Shown here one piece after another: positions 9,790 to 18,700 of a stretch of 64,000 nt of DNA (positions are counted from its first letter, which is position 1; every line of letters begins with the position of its first letter). A program made the translations under genes and the position numbers. The DNA is from JAUPKT01 sp964427855 (GTDB lineage Bacteria; Desulfobacterota; Desulfomonilia; Desulfomonilales; Desulfomonilaceae). The notes below the pieces were generated by a model, which ran no database searches, was not told the DNA's origin, and was given only the letters and a program-made list of their open reading frames with translations. The DNA is taken from NCBI GenBank assembly GCA_964427855.1, contig CAYRVH010000008.1, forward strand, positions 12,317 through 76,316, read 5' to 3'.

Positions 9790-10367
9790 CACACAAGGAA
9801 AATCCCGTGGTCGCGCACTCGTCCATACGAGGACTGATCATCCTAGGGTTGGCGCTATCCCTGGTGCTCATGATCTCTCGAGGTTTGAAACAATCATACT
9901 GGGAAGGCGGGCCCATCAAGGGTGATGGTGATTGCACATACCAAGTGATGCGAGCAAAAACCTTGGTGGGAACCATACGTTTTCACGCCCCAGCTCATGT
10001 CTCCGATATTATGCAGGGTTTGGGAGCGCCATCGCCGCAGAAATTGACCGGCGATGAACGCCTCGTTCCCTGCGACAGCGTAATTGATCTTGACGAAGGG
10101 GACCGGCATATCCGTTGGGCGCCGCTCAGCGCTTCCGTCTTGGTGGCCATTGGCGGCAAAATGGATCTCAATACCGCGCAAGCGGAAGACCTTGTGCTCA
10201 TCCCTGGTGTAGGGCCAAAGCTCGCCGCCACAATAGTGGATTATCGCACCAAACACGGGCCGTTTCATTCTCTTGCAGATCTGGAAAAGATTGCTGGGGT
10301 TGGGGGAAAAAAGAGGGCAAAAATGGAGCCGTTTGTGAAAATTACACCACCGAGCGACTCACGGTAG
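9786..10367 (+). CDS. Membrane-anchored ComEA-like helix-hairpin-helix protein
   Basis: A 193-residue protein with one N-terminal membrane segment (about residues 15-32, LIILGLALSLVLM). A middle domain follows, reminiscent of a SLBB/soluble-ligand region, and then a C-terminal double helix-hairpin-helix unit starting at KMDLNTAQAEDLVLIPGVG and ending with IAGVGGKKRAKM. ComEA-type proteins bind DNA outside the inner membrane during uptake; whether this one does is inferred only from the domain. The ATG overlaps the cimA TGA. The frame is open upstream but inside cimA. A hairpin at 10412-10433 follows. Confidence 0.8.
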   Translation: MTHKENPVVAHSSIRGLIILGLALSLVLMISRGLKQSYWEGGPIKGDGDCTYQVMRAKTLVGTIRFHAPAHVSDIMQGLGAPSPQKLTGDERLVPCDSVIDLDEGDRHIRWAPLSASVLVAIGGKMDLNTAQAEDLVLIPGVGPKLAATIVDYRTKHGPFHSLADLEKIAGVGGKKRAKMEPFVKITPPSDSR

Positions 10368-10411
10368 CGCCGGCACTGTCACGTCGATTCGGTCGGGATG
10401 TGGCGCGTCTG

Positions 10412-10433
10412 GATTCCCTCTTGCGAGGGAATC
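10412..10433. terminator. Hairpin between convergent ComEA-like and queE genes
   Basis: GATTCCCTC, loop TTGC, then GAGGGAATC give a perfect 9-bp stem with a tetraloop, followed by ATTTTC on the plus strand. It lies between two convergent genes and could stop transcription from either side. The T tract is short, so Rho-independent action is a guess. Confidence 0.5.
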
Positions 10434-10492
10434 ATTTTCACGGGCGGTTGACCGAATGCGCGAGGCGTTACCAAGAAACCCTTCAATGGTCT

Positions 10493-11134
10493 TTACACCC
10501 TTCTGGTTTTTGTAGGCCAGATAAATCTGTGCAACGGCGCTTGCATTCTCACCTCGAGGTTGTCCGATAATATCCACTGAGCAAGGGCTGCGGCCGACAG
10601 TTCGTTGTGAACGGGGGAAAAGAGGACGGCGTTTTGAATGCCTTTCAATCGATGGCGCAGCGTTTCTTGAGCCCATTCAAAATCAGTCCTGTCTGCAATG
10701 ACGAACTTGATCTCATCGTGAGGCCTTAAAAGAGCGAGGTTTTCCCATCGGTTTCTATGACTTTCTCCGCTGGAGGGGCATTTCAAATCCATGATTCGCA
10801 CGACGCGCTCCGGTAAAGATGAAATGTCCAAGGACCCGTTCGTTTCGATGAGTACCCGTCGACCCGTATCAAGCAGGGCTTGGGCAAGCAGAGGGGTTTC
10901 AGGCTGAAGAAGCGGTTCGCCTCCCGTGATCTCCACAAGTCTTACGTCATGAGAAAGGACCTTATCCACGATGTCGGCTATCTCCATAGGATCCCCTTCC
11001 TCCCGGGCATAGGTGGAGTCGCAATAACGGCAGGCGAGATTGCAGCCTGTGAGCCTGACGAAGGAACACGGCAGGCCGACGTACGATGATTCGCCTTGGA
11101 TGCTCTTGAATATCTCACACACGGTGAGGCTCAT
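10493..11134 (-). CDS. queE: 7-carboxy-7-deazaguanine synthase (radical SAM)
   Basis: Converts carboxytetrahydropterin to 7-carboxy-7-deazaguanine in queuosine/7-deazapurine synthesis. The protein of 213 residues has the N-terminal EIFKSIQGESSYVGLP motif and the QueE radical SAM cysteines in CNLACRYCDS (CxxxCxxC), followed by EITGGEPLLQ, which binds SAM. Length is normal. The ATG at 11134 is taken as start. No queC, queD or queF lies beside it. No preQ1 riboswitch was recognised in the 90 bp upstream. Confidence 0.92.
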   Translation of the reverse strand: MSLTVCEIFKSIQGESSYVGLPCSFVRLTGCNLACRYCDSTYAREEGDPMEIADIVDKVLSHDVRLVEITGGEPLLQPETPLLAQALLDTGRRVLIETNGSLDISSLPERVVRIMDLKCPSSGESHRNRWENLALLRPHDEIKFVIADRTDFEWAQETLRHRLKGIQNAVLFSPVHNELSAAALAQWILSDNLEVRMQAPLHRFIWPTKTRRV

Positions 11135-11368
11135 AAAAGACTCCCCGAAAATGCGCCAGGTTGTTTCACTCCGCCGGCGGGAGCGACGGCAAACAAATTC
11201 GCTGGTCTATGAAGGTTTTTTCTGACAAAGGCGGTGTGATGAGACTGGCCCGGCGTGCAACCGCCTGTCCTCCTAAGGGACGCCACGGTGCTATAGTATT
11301 CCCAAAAACCTATCACGAAATCGCGTCGCTTGTCGCTTCGAGCCCAAGGACGTATCAATAACACTCTC

Positions 11369-11722
11369 GTCATTGCGAGGAACAGGAAGCGACGAAGCCC
11401 TCTGAGCCCACACAGGGTGAGCATGAATGTTTTCGTCGAATGCTCTTTTTTCTTCGAGAACCGCAGCTACAAGGCTACCCCTGAAAAAATGAATGCGCGA
11501 AATGCGCGCCGCTGTCCCTCAGGGAACGTGCCGAATTATTCATTCCACCGGTGTCTCGCACGACGGCCGGCCTGCGCTCTCACGTTCAAGCAATTCCGGG
11601 CGCGCTGACCGGATTATGTATCGTGTCAAACGAGGCAAACTCTGCCGCCGTTACCCATGAACCGGCAGGCAGGCATCTCCTCATGAGATTTTTTTTGCAT
11701 CGCCGCAACACATCGCAATGAC
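11369..11722. repeat. Candidate MITE-like element with inverted GTCATTGCG ends
   Basis: The left end reads gtcattgcgaggaac... and the right end ...catcgcaatgac, so the outer nine bases are exact inverted repeats. The left arm resembles the widespread bacterial repeat with gtcattgcgag and gcgacgaagc. The roughly 350 bp between the ends contain no convincing gene. It occupies most of the 664-bp spacer between the queE start and metF end. The boundaries are inferred from the ends only. Confidence 0.5.
11431..11465 (+). repeat. Short dispersed repeat, partial copy C
   Basis: gtcgaatgctcttttttctt followed by cgagaaccgc matches the hairpin-forming tail of the block at 4919-4976. The head of that block is absent. 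It is nested within the candidate MITE-like element. Confidence 0.45.
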
Positions 11723-11798
11723 CGAGAAGAAATCCTCGGCATGGCAAATGCAAAAAAGCAATAGGCCGCCTGAGGTGGCGGCAGAGAAGGCTTGCACG

Positions 11799-12734
11799 TT
11801 ACACGACCGGCCGAGGAAGCAGGCCGGCTCGCTCGGCGATTTCGCCCACTTTTTCCTCCCACTCTATCGCCATAATGTGAACGCCCGCTATTCCTTTCAT
11901 TTCTCGAAGCCGTTGAATGGTCTCCACGGCGATCTTGATCCCTTCCTCCGCCTGGCTCTCCTTGGGCGTCCCCTTCATTCGCTGGAGCAGCTCGTCAGGG
12001 ACGTCCATGCCCGGGACATTATTGGCCATGTACCGAGCCATGCCAAAGGATTTGAAAGGGGTCACGCCCCCCAAAATGAAGACCTTTTCACGACCGCCGA
12101 GATCTACACCCTGCTTCATCCATTCTGCGAACTTCTTGATGTTGAAAATGCATTGGGTCTGAATGAATTCGACGCCGGCCGCAACCTTTTTGGCCAGGCG
12201 CGGAACCCTGATTTCAAAAGGATCGGCAAACGGATTGGCCGCAGCGCCTATGAAGAGCTTCGGCGCAGCCTTAATCTCTTCTCCACCTAAAAACCGGCTC
12301 TCGTCTCGCATCTTGCGCACCATGCTGATGAGCTGGATGGAGTCCAGGTCAAAGACATTTTTGGCCTGGGGGTGATCCCCAAATCGCTGGTGATCCCCAG
12401 AGAGACAAAGCATGTTCTTGATGCCCAAGGCGGCGCCGCCAAGTATATCGCTTTGCATGGCGATTCGGTTCCGATCGCGACAAACCATCTGCATGACGGG
12501 CTCCATGCCTTCCTGCATCATGATCACAGAAGATGCAATAGAGGACATTCTTACCACTGACGTCTGATTATCTGTGATGTTAAAAGCATCAGCCTTATCT
12601 TTTAAAATCCTACATTTCTTGCGAACAGCCTCGGGGTCTGCGCCTCGGGGAGGACCGCATTCGCCTGTGACAGCAAAATGACCGGCGCGAAGTATTTTTT
12701 CAAGTCGGCTATCGGTTACACATTCAGTGCTCAT
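11799..12734 (-). CDS. metF: Methylenetetrahydrofolate reductase (MetF catalytic subunit)
   Basis: Reduces methylene-H4folate to methyl-H4folate, feeding methionine synthesis and the methyl branch of the Wood-Ljungdahl pathway. The 311-residue TIM-barrel protein shows the AVTGECGPPRGAD start (catalytic Glu), LCLSGDHQRFGDHP, FIQTQCIFN, and VFILGGVTPFKS motifs. The frame is open to 12791, but ATG 12734 follows GGGAGG and fits the family. It shares the ATGA overlap with the upstream metV, so the two are co-translated. It lacks the C-terminal regulatory domain of eukaryotic enzymes, as expected for a MetFV type. Confidence 0.92.
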   Translation of the reverse strand: MSTECVTDSRLEKILRAGHFAVTGECGPPRGADPEAVRKKCRILKDKADAFNITDNQTSVVRMSSIASSVIMMQEGMEPVMQMVCRDRNRIAMQSDILGGAALGIKNMLCLSGDHQRFGDHPQAKNVFDLDSIQLISMVRKMRDESRFLGGEEIKAAPKLFIGAAANPFADPFEIRVPRLAKKVAAGVEFIQTQCIFNIKKFAEWMKQGVDLGGREKVFILGGVTPFKSFGMARYMANNVPGMDVPDELLQRMKGTPKESQAEEGIKIAVETIQRLREMKGIAGVHIMAIEWEEKVGEIAERAGLLPRPVV

Positions 12735-13399
12735 CTTTGAAAGTCCTCCCTGATCATTGTTCGTGGACCGCCATCTCTGCTGGACCTCCAATCGTTTGCC
12801 TCGATGATTTGCTCATACCTGTCCATGAGGTTGAGGGATTTAAGACGGTCTATGATGAGTTGCCAGGCGCAGTCAACCTGAGGATCGATCTCACACTTGC
12901 CGTTTGTGGAGCCGCCGCATGGGCCGTTGAGCAGGCTTTTGGAGCAGCGGGCGACAGGACAAATGCCCCCCGTGTAGTAAAGTTTGCAATCGCCGCATGT
13001 TTGGCAGCGTTCGACATAATAGCCTTCCTTCTTGGAGCCCCCTACAAATGTTGTGTTCAGAGCGGGATACACGGGCATGCCAGGGTATCGCTCGGCGACA
13101 AATTGTACGCCTGCCCCACACGCCAGAGAGAGGACGCCGTCTATCTGCCCCATTATGTCGCTGATTTGTTCCACGTACTCGGGATCACACTGACGCTCGA
13201 TTGTCTTTTCTACTATGTCCAATGGATCGTGATCTTTCTCTCGACTCATTCGGAGTTGGCTGGAGAGGACTTTCACCGCGTCGTCTCCGCCGGTAAGACA
13301 CACCGTGACGCAACCACCGCACCCAAGCACGAGAACTTTTTTGTGGCCGTTGAGCATCTTAACGATTTCTTCGAACGGTTTTCGTTCACCTATGACCAT
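12731..13399 (-). CDS. metV: MetV-type zinc/iron-sulfur partner of methylenetetrahydrofolate reductase
   Basis: A 222-residue member of the family annotated as the MTHFR C-terminal zinc-binding domain (MetV). Cysteine motifs are CGGCVTVC near residue 27, LACGAG in the middle, and CQTCGDCKLYYTGGICPVARC with LNGPCGG near the C-terminus. In acetogens MetV forms the MetFV core. The family is known to bring the metal/Fe-S centres that pass electrons to the MetF flavin. The ATG at 13399 follows TGGAGG. It overlaps metF and sits 47 bp after an MvhD-like gene, suggesting a three-subunit complex. No rnfC2 gene was found beside it. Confidence 0.88.
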   Translation of the reverse strand: MVIGERKPFEEIVKMLNGHKKVLVLGCGGCVTVCLTGGDDAVKVLSSQLRMSREKDHDPLDIVEKTIERQCDPEYVEQISDIMGQIDGVLSLACGAGVQFVAERYPGMPVYPALNTTFVGGSKKEGYYVERCQTCGDCKLYYTGGICPVARCSKSLLNGPCGGSTNGKCEIDPQVDCAWQLIIDRLKSLNLMDRYEQIIEANDWRSSRDGGPRTMIREDFQR

Positions 13400-13446
13400 A
13401 ATTATGCCTCCAGTCCTGCTGTTGACACAACAGATGTATTCAACGT

Positions 13447-13887
13447 TTATGCAGCCTCTTGTGTGGCCGCAGACTGAGTTTTGCGAAGAGGGCTTGGGCC
13501 GAGGGCCTTGATACGCTCTGTGAATTCTCGAGCCACCTCAGCGAATCTCGGTCCCATTGCGGCGCTCATGTTGAACATTTCTAGACGTTCTGGTTCGAGA
13601 CCGACTTCTTGTATAAGTTTTTTCGTGTAATTCACTCTGGGTTTTGCCACGAGATTGCCATGGATAAAATGACAGTCACCCTCGAGACATCCTGCGACAT
13701 ACACCCCATCCGCCCCCTTCTCGAAGGCTCTGAGCAGAAGAATGGGTGTCACCTTCCCAGTACAAGGCAACCGTATGATTCGGATGTTTGGCGGATATTC
13801 AAGACGCATACTGCCGGCAAGGTCAGCGGCGCCATACGCACAATAGTGGCAACAAAAAGCTACGATAATTGGCTCAAAATCTGCCAT
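13447..13887 (-). CDS. MvhD-like hydrogenase/heterodisulfide reductase iron-sulfur subunit
   Basis: A 146-residue MvhD/FlpD-family protein. These small Fe-S subunits shuttle electrons between hydrogenase or formate dehydrogenase modules and heterodisulfide reductase-like complexes. The family signature CCHYCAYGAADLAGS lies near residue 12, with RLPCTGKV near 40 and GCLEGDCHF near 66, giving the usual [2Fe-2S] cysteine pattern. The ATG at 13887 follows GGGAGA. Being first in an operon with metV and metF suggests it delivers electrons to the MetFV reductase; this is inferred from context. No hdrA, hdrB or hdrC is nearby. The last residues (SAATQEAA) are low complexity. Confidence 0.88.
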   Translation of the reverse strand: MADFEPIIVAFCCHYCAYGAADLAGSMRLEYPPNIRIIRLPCTGKVTPILLLRAFEKGADGVYVAGCLEGDCHFIHGNLVAKPRVNYTKKLIQEVGLEPERLEMFNMSAAMGPRFAEVAREFTERIKALGPSPLRKTQSAATQEAA

Positions 13888-14003
13888 TCTATATCTCCCT
13901 GATAGTGTTTCAATGGTGTTAAGGCAGGCAGTGGATCAGACTAAACGAAGAGGGAGAAAAAAGCAAGTACAGCGAACCACGTGAGAACACAGTCTTCCTG
14001 CGA

Positions 14004-15335
14004 CTAAATGTCCTCCCAGGCTTGCTCCAAGAATGAGTCATCCAGAAGTCGCCGGATGTACATAATTTCTTCTCTGTCCTGAAAATCTCTCGGTTTTGAC
14101 TCGCCTCGCACATTGGCGGCAAATAAAGGCCTCTTTTTGAAAAGCTCCCGCAAGACTGCCGCAAGGGGATGTCCCAAATTCTCGATACCGCCCTCGTATT
14201 TTCGGATAAACGTCATTGCTTCGCGCCTCAACGAGAGGATGGATTGAAAACCATAGCGGAAAAGCGTTTCCATGTGGCGGTTGATGAGCAGATGTGTTGC
14301 AGCACCTGGCTCGCCGTCTCCCAACTCCTGTAGGGCGATGTTTATGTACCCACTTGCCTTGTGCAGGCTTCTCGTAAGGTCGTCGTATAGCGATGGGTCA
14401 AGGGAGTCCGCCACGATGATCTTATTCGCCAGGTGCGCCAGCTCAGAGGAAATTCTGTCTCTGTCTTGGGAATCGGTCAACTGATCAAGGCACTGTCTGA
14501 ACAAGGATGTGGACGGTATCGTTTTCAAAGGATAGACGAGAGGAGCCGTGTCCGCGTCATCATCTTCTTGGGATTGCAAATCAAAAAGCGCCGGGGGGGT
14601 GGTCGCCGGCATTTTACGGATACCGCATTCCTGATATATTTCAATAGCTTCTTCAAAAGACGGGAAGCCCTTTTCAGCCAATCGAGCCTGCCGAAAATGA
14701 AGCGCTGCTTCTTCGAAGTCAGAGGAGAGTCCATAGGCAAGGGATTCCATCACGGTGAAGTAGTAGTTTGTGTCTGCCTCGTACAGGGTTTCAAGGAGCG
14801 CCTTGAGAGGATCCTCGAGAGAAGGCGCTGGAAAGTCCACGTAGAAGATATTTTCTAGAGTGTAGGCTGGCAGAGTATCTGATTCCTCGACATAGTCAAC
14901 GTCGGTGTTTCTCGTTTTTACAGTCAGGAACGGGTGAAGCATCGCGACGACGAGTTCAGGATCCAATGTGGAGAGCAGGTCCTGAACCTGCTCAATTGGC
15001 AATTGGGCGAATATGTCCAACCACTTGGCAATTCCATCAGAGTAGAGCATGTCTTTCTTCCAAAACTCAAGGTCAGCACAGTGCTGCAATTGCTTGGTCG
15101 AGGCAAAGGATAGCAGCTGCAAGGCTTCTTCTTCTGAGAGGGCCTTCGTCAGGTAATAAAAATCTTCCTCCCTCAGCTCATGAACAAGGGCCTCAGGTCG
15201 TCTTAGTGATTCAATGACCCCGAAAAAGGCACGCGGGGAAAGTGCGCCCAAGAGTCTCACCAGTCTCCGAGGCGAGGCCTTGTTCAAATTTTCTCGGAGC
15301 AGCTCGATCGGTGCTACGCGTTGGTTGCCACTCAT
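14004..15335 (-). CDS. DUF6178 family protein, function unknown
   Basis: A 443-residue soluble, acidic, helix-rich protein resembling DUF6178 proteins of Desulfobacterota. It starts with VAPIELLRENLNKASPRRLVRLLGAL, and the N-terminal third has short alpha-helical repeats (LLSFASTKQLQHC, LLSTLDPELVVAML) somewhat like MgtE_N repeats. No catalytic motif, signal peptide or membrane segment is visible. The ATG at 15335 lacks a clear ribosome-binding site. It is transcribed away from the pfp gene, sharing a 195-bp divergent spacer. Function cannot be inferred. Confidence 0.75.
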   Translation of the reverse strand: MSGNQRVAPIELLRENLNKASPRRLVRLLGALSPRAFFGVIESLRRPEALVHELREEDFYYLTKALSEEEALQLLSFASTKQLQHCADLEFWKKDMLYSDGIAKWLDIFAQLPIEQVQDLLSTLDPELVVAMLHPFLTVKTRNTDVDYVEESDTLPAYTLENIFYVDFPAPSLEDPLKALLETLYEADTNYYFTVMESLAYGLSSDFEEAALHFRQARLAEKGFPSFEEAIEIYQECGIRKMPATTPPALFDLQSQEDDDADTAPLVYPLKTIPSTSLFRQCLDQLTDSQDRDRISSELAHLANKIIVADSLDPSLYDDLTRSLHKASGYINIALQELGDGEPGAATHLLINRHMETLFRYGFQSILSLRREAMTFIRKYEGGIENLGHPLAAVLRELFKKRPLFAANVRGESKPRDFQDREEIMYIRRLLDDSFLEQAWEDI

Positions 15336-15530
15336 AAAAATAGTTTATATGGTGTCAAGAGGGAAAGCAACAGCGGGTGTGTTGCGAGTGGAATCCCGAG
15401 AGAGTAAATTCATCGCAAATAGACGGAACGCGTTTGTGCGAACACGCAGCGTCCGCAAGGAAGGGTGCGCGGCGGAGAAAGGGGCTGAAAAGTTTTTTTA
15501 TTTTTATAAGCGTTAAGGGAGGACAAAACG

Positions 15531-16748
15531 ATGGAAAAACTTACGGGCAAGGCAATCATCGCTATGGGCGGAGGCCCAACGGCAGTTATTAATCAATCGC
15601 TGGTGGGGGCTGTCTTGCAGGCCCGTCAATATCCTCACATCACGCAGTTTTATGGTGCGTTCCGAGGGGTTGAAGGGCTCGTGGAAGAGCAGCTTGTCAA
15701 CCTTTCAGAAGCGACGCGCCACAATTTAGAACAAGTAGCACGGACCCCAGGAGCAGGCATTAGGAGTACACGACTAAAACCCGATGAAGACTATTGTCAC
15801 AGAATATTTCAGGTATGCAAGGCGCATGGCATCCACTACTTCTTTTATATTGGAGGAAACGATTCTGCCGAAACATGCAGAATATTAAATCGTTTTGCCC
15901 TCTCGGAAGGCTACGAGCTTAGGGTGATGCATATACCCAAAACGATCGATAATGATCTCAAGGTGACTGACCACTGTCCCGGGTATGGGTCGGCTGCCAA
16001 ATTCGTCACCCAGGCCTTTAGCGGCGTAAATTTAGACAACCGCTCGCTGCCTGGCGTTTATATCGGAGTGGTCATGGGACGCCATGCTGGTTTCCTGACT
16101 GCCGCGTCAGTGTTTGCCCGAAAATATGATGATGACGGTCCCCATCTGATTTATGTCCCTGAGCGAACGTTCGATTATGAGTCGTTTCTCGCTGATGTTG
16201 ATCAGGTGTATGCCAAGTACGGCCGAGCCGTGATTGCTGTGTCTGAGGGAATCGAAGATCGTGATGGAAAGCCGGTTGCCGCGAGTCTCGTAGGACAAGT
16301 GGAACACGACGCCCACGGGAATATACAGTTGTCCGGTAGTACATCCCTTGGGGATGCGCTCAAGGAATTGGTGCAAAAAAAGCTCAAGATAAAACGCGTC
16401 CGTTCTGACACATTTGGGTATTTGCAAAGATCGTTCCTCGGCTGCGTGAGTCAAGTGGATGCAAACGAGGCCAGGGAGGTGGGCGAGAGGGCCGTACAAG
16501 TAGCAGCATGGCGCAGAGTGGACGGCTCCATCGTGATCGAAAGGGTCGGCGACTACGGGGTCAGGTACAAATTGGCGTCTCTGGACGAGGTTGCCAAAGA
16601 TACGAAATCCATGCCAGACAGTTTCATCGATGGAACAAACAACGTGACGACAGAGTTCAAGAACTATGCACGGCCGCTTTTGGGTGAGTTGCCCGTGTAT
16701 GAGAGAATACACGCGCCCATCGTGGAACCGATACTTCAGAGGCAATGA
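15531..16748 (+). CDS. pfp: Pyrophosphate-dependent 6-phosphofructokinase
   Basis: Phosphorylates fructose 6-phosphate reversibly, using pyrophosphate. The 405-residue PfkA-family protein has GGGPTAVINQSL at the nucleotide/PPi site, FYIGGNDSAETC where ATP-PFKs have GGDGS, and IPKTIDNDL with the Lys typical of PPi-dependent forms (Gly in ATP-PFKs). VMGRHAGFLTAA and IYVPERTFDYESF follow. The ATG at 15531 follows a strong GGGAGG. PPi use saves ATP in anaerobes, and the reaction runs in both directions, so it can serve gluconeogenesis. tpiA, pgk and gap lie 27-31 kb away in the same window. Confidence 0.9.
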   Translation: MEKLTGKAIIAMGGGPTAVINQSLVGAVLQARQYPHITQFYGAFRGVEGLVEEQLVNLSEATRHNLEQVARTPGAGIRSTRLKPDEDYCHRIFQVCKAHGIHYFFYIGGNDSAETCRILNRFALSEGYELRVMHIPKTIDNDLKVTDHCPGYGSAAKFVTQAFSGVNLDNRSLPGVYIGVVMGRHAGFLTAASVFARKYDDDGPHLIYVPERTFDYESFLADVDQVYAKYGRAVIAVSEGIEDRDGKPVAASLVGQVEHDAHGNIQLSGSTSLGDALKELVQKKLKIKRVRSDTFGYLQRSFLGCVSQVDANEAREVGERAVQVAAWRRVDGSIVIERVGDYGVRYKLASLDEVAKDTKSMPDSFIDGTNNVTTEFKNYARPLLGELPVYERIHAPIVEPILQRQ

Positions 16749-16826
16749 AACCCAAAGTTGTGAGGAAGATTTGTGCGGTCTGGCTTTGCGTTTACAAGGC
16801 GAGTGATCGAGAGGATTCACAGAGAT

Positions 16827-16844
16827 CGATACGGACGCGTATCG
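16827..16844. repeat. Hairpin after pfp
   Basis: CGATACG, loop GACG, CGTATCG: a perfect 7-bp stem in the 277-bp spacer between pfp and ilvD, where no gene is seen. No T tract follows, so it may be a weak terminator or an operator. Confidence 0.35.
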
Positions 16845-17025
16845 GGATGTGGCTTGCCGCCGGCGACGAGAACATCACGCCGCATAGGTTTCTCCCAAAA
16901 GAAAAAGGTTACCCCAACGAGCCATTTCAGTTCTCGTATCAGCGCGGCAAGAATCGCGTTCACCTGCCCTGGCGACCCCAGATCATCAAGTTCACTACGA
17001 CATTAGGATGTTAAAGGAGCGTGTT

Positions 17026-18684
17026 TTGAGAAGCGATGCAATGAAAAAAGGAGTGACAAGGGCCCCCGCTCGGGCGCTCATGGCCGCTTTGGGATTGACC
17101 AGGGACGAGATGCAAAGGCCCATTGTGGGAATAGCAAATTCGGCTAACGAAATCGTTCCCGGTCATATTCATCTTTCCGCGTTAGCGAACGCAGTCAAAA
17201 GCGGCGTAAGGAGCGCGGGTGGAACGCCTTTGGAGTTTAACACCATCGGGGTGTGCGATGGCATCGCGATGGGACATCAAGGAATGAAGTACTCGCTTGC
17301 TTCCAGAGAACTGATTGCTGATTCAATAGAAATAATGGCCATGGCCCACCCTTTCGATGCCATGGTGTGCATACCCAACTGCGACAAAATTGTGCCTGGG
17401 ATGTTGATGGCCGCATTGAGGTTGAACATTCCAGCCCTCGTGGTGAGCGGCGGCCCCATGCTCAGTGGCGTCTATCATGGGAAGAAAGTCGATGTGATAG
17501 ACGTCTTCGAAGCCGTGGGCAAAGTCAGCAAAGGCATGATGACCGAAAAGGAACTGGCCGACCTCGAAGAAAGTGCGTGTCCCGGATGTGGCTCGTGCGC
17601 AGGCATGTTTACTGCCAACTCTATGAACTGTTTAACCGAGGCCGTTGGGTTGGGGCTTCCTGGAAACGGCACTATACCGGCTGCATCCGCAGCGAGGATC
17701 AGGCTCGCAAAAAAGGCAGGCGTCCAGGTGATGGCCTTGCTTGAAAAAGGGCTTCGCCCTCGGGACATAGCGAGCCAGCGGGCATTTGAAAACGCTATCG
17801 CAGTGGACATGGCCCTTGGCTGCTCCACAAACACTATCCTACATCTGCCGGCTATTGCGCGAGAGGCAGGGATTCAGCTCGACCTCGAGCTATTTGAGTC
17901 CATCAGCCATAAGGTTCCTAACATCTGCGCCCTATCGCCTACAGGCAGACATCACATGGAAGATCTCGATTTTGCGGGGGGTATTCAAGGCGTATTGAAG
18001 CGGCTCGAGTCCGGACGGCTTATCGACGGGTCAGTCATGACAGCAATGGGAGTCCCGTTGTCAGAAATTTTGGCGCACGCTCGTGTGGAGGATGACAGTG
18101 TGATCAGACCCCTGGACCGCCCCTACCGACCCAGCGGAGGCATCGCGATTTTGAGAGGCAATCTCGCTCCAGATGGCGCCGTGGTAAAACAAGCTGCCGT
18201 AGCCCCAGACATGCAAGTGCATGAAGGGCCGGCGCGGGTGTTTGACAAGGAGGAGGACGCTGTTGACGCGATCCTCACGGGAAAGATAATGGCTGGAGAT
18301 GTAGTGGTGATCCGGTATGAGGGCCCGAGAGGCGGTCCCGGCATGCGGGAGATGCTTGGGCCTACCTCTGCACTGGCTGGTATGGGGCTTGACGCGAGCG
18401 TTGCGCTGATCACTGATGGTCGATTCAGCGGTGGGACAAGGGGGGCGGCCGTAGGCCATGTATCGCCTGAAGCGGCGGCTGGTGGACCTATTGCCCTCAT
18501 CATCGACGGAGACCGCGTCAAAGTGGACATTCCGGGGAAGAAGATTGACGTGCTGCTGGATGACGAGACGCTGAAGAAGCGCAGGGAGACGTGGGCGCCA
18601 AGAAGTAGCAGCCTCATTGGCGGCTACCTCGACCGATATGCGCGGCAGGTGGGATCCGCTGCGGGTGGAGCGGTGTGTGACTGA
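17026..18684 (+). CDS. ilvD: Dihydroxy-acid dehydratase
   Basis: Dehydrates dihydroxyisovalerate and dihydroxymethylvalerate in valine, leucine and isoleucine synthesis. The 552-residue protein has the Fe-S cysteines in IPNCDKIVPGM and SACPGCGSCAGMFTANSMN, plus DGRFSGGTRGAAVGHVSPEA near the C-terminus. An ATG at 17008 keeps the frame open, but the TTG at 17026 has a perfect AAGGAG seven bases upstream and gives RSDAMKKGVTRAPAR, the usual IlvD N-terminus, so it is chosen. The downstream tadA start lies 17 bp after the stop. Together with cimA it supports a citramalate-based isoleucine pathway. Confidence 0.94.
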   Translation: MRSDAMKKGVTRAPARALMAALGLTRDEMQRPIVGIANSANEIVPGHIHLSALANAVKSGVRSAGGTPLEFNTIGVCDGIAMGHQGMKYSLASRELIADSIEIMAMAHPFDAMVCIPNCDKIVPGMLMAALRLNIPALVVSGGPMLSGVYHGKKVDVIDVFEAVGKVSKGMMTEKELADLEESACPGCGSCAGMFTANSMNCLTEAVGLGLPGNGTIPAASAARIRLAKKAGVQVMALLEKGLRPRDIASQRAFENAIAVDMALGCSTNTILHLPAIAREAGIQLDLELFESISHKVPNICALSPTGRHHMEDLDFAGGIQGVLKRLESGRLIDGSVMTAMGVPLSEILAHARVEDDSVIRPLDRPYRPSGGIAILRGNLAPDGAVVKQAAVAPDMQVHEGPARVFDKEEDAVDAILTGKIMAGDVVVIRYEGPRGGPGMREMLGPTSALAGMGLDASVALITDGRFSGGTRGAAVGHVSPEAAAGGPIALIIDGDRVKVDIPGKKIDVLLDDETLKKRRETWAPRSSSLIGGYLDRYARQVGSAAGGAVCD

Positions 18685-18700
18685 CGCGAAGGCACGTGCA

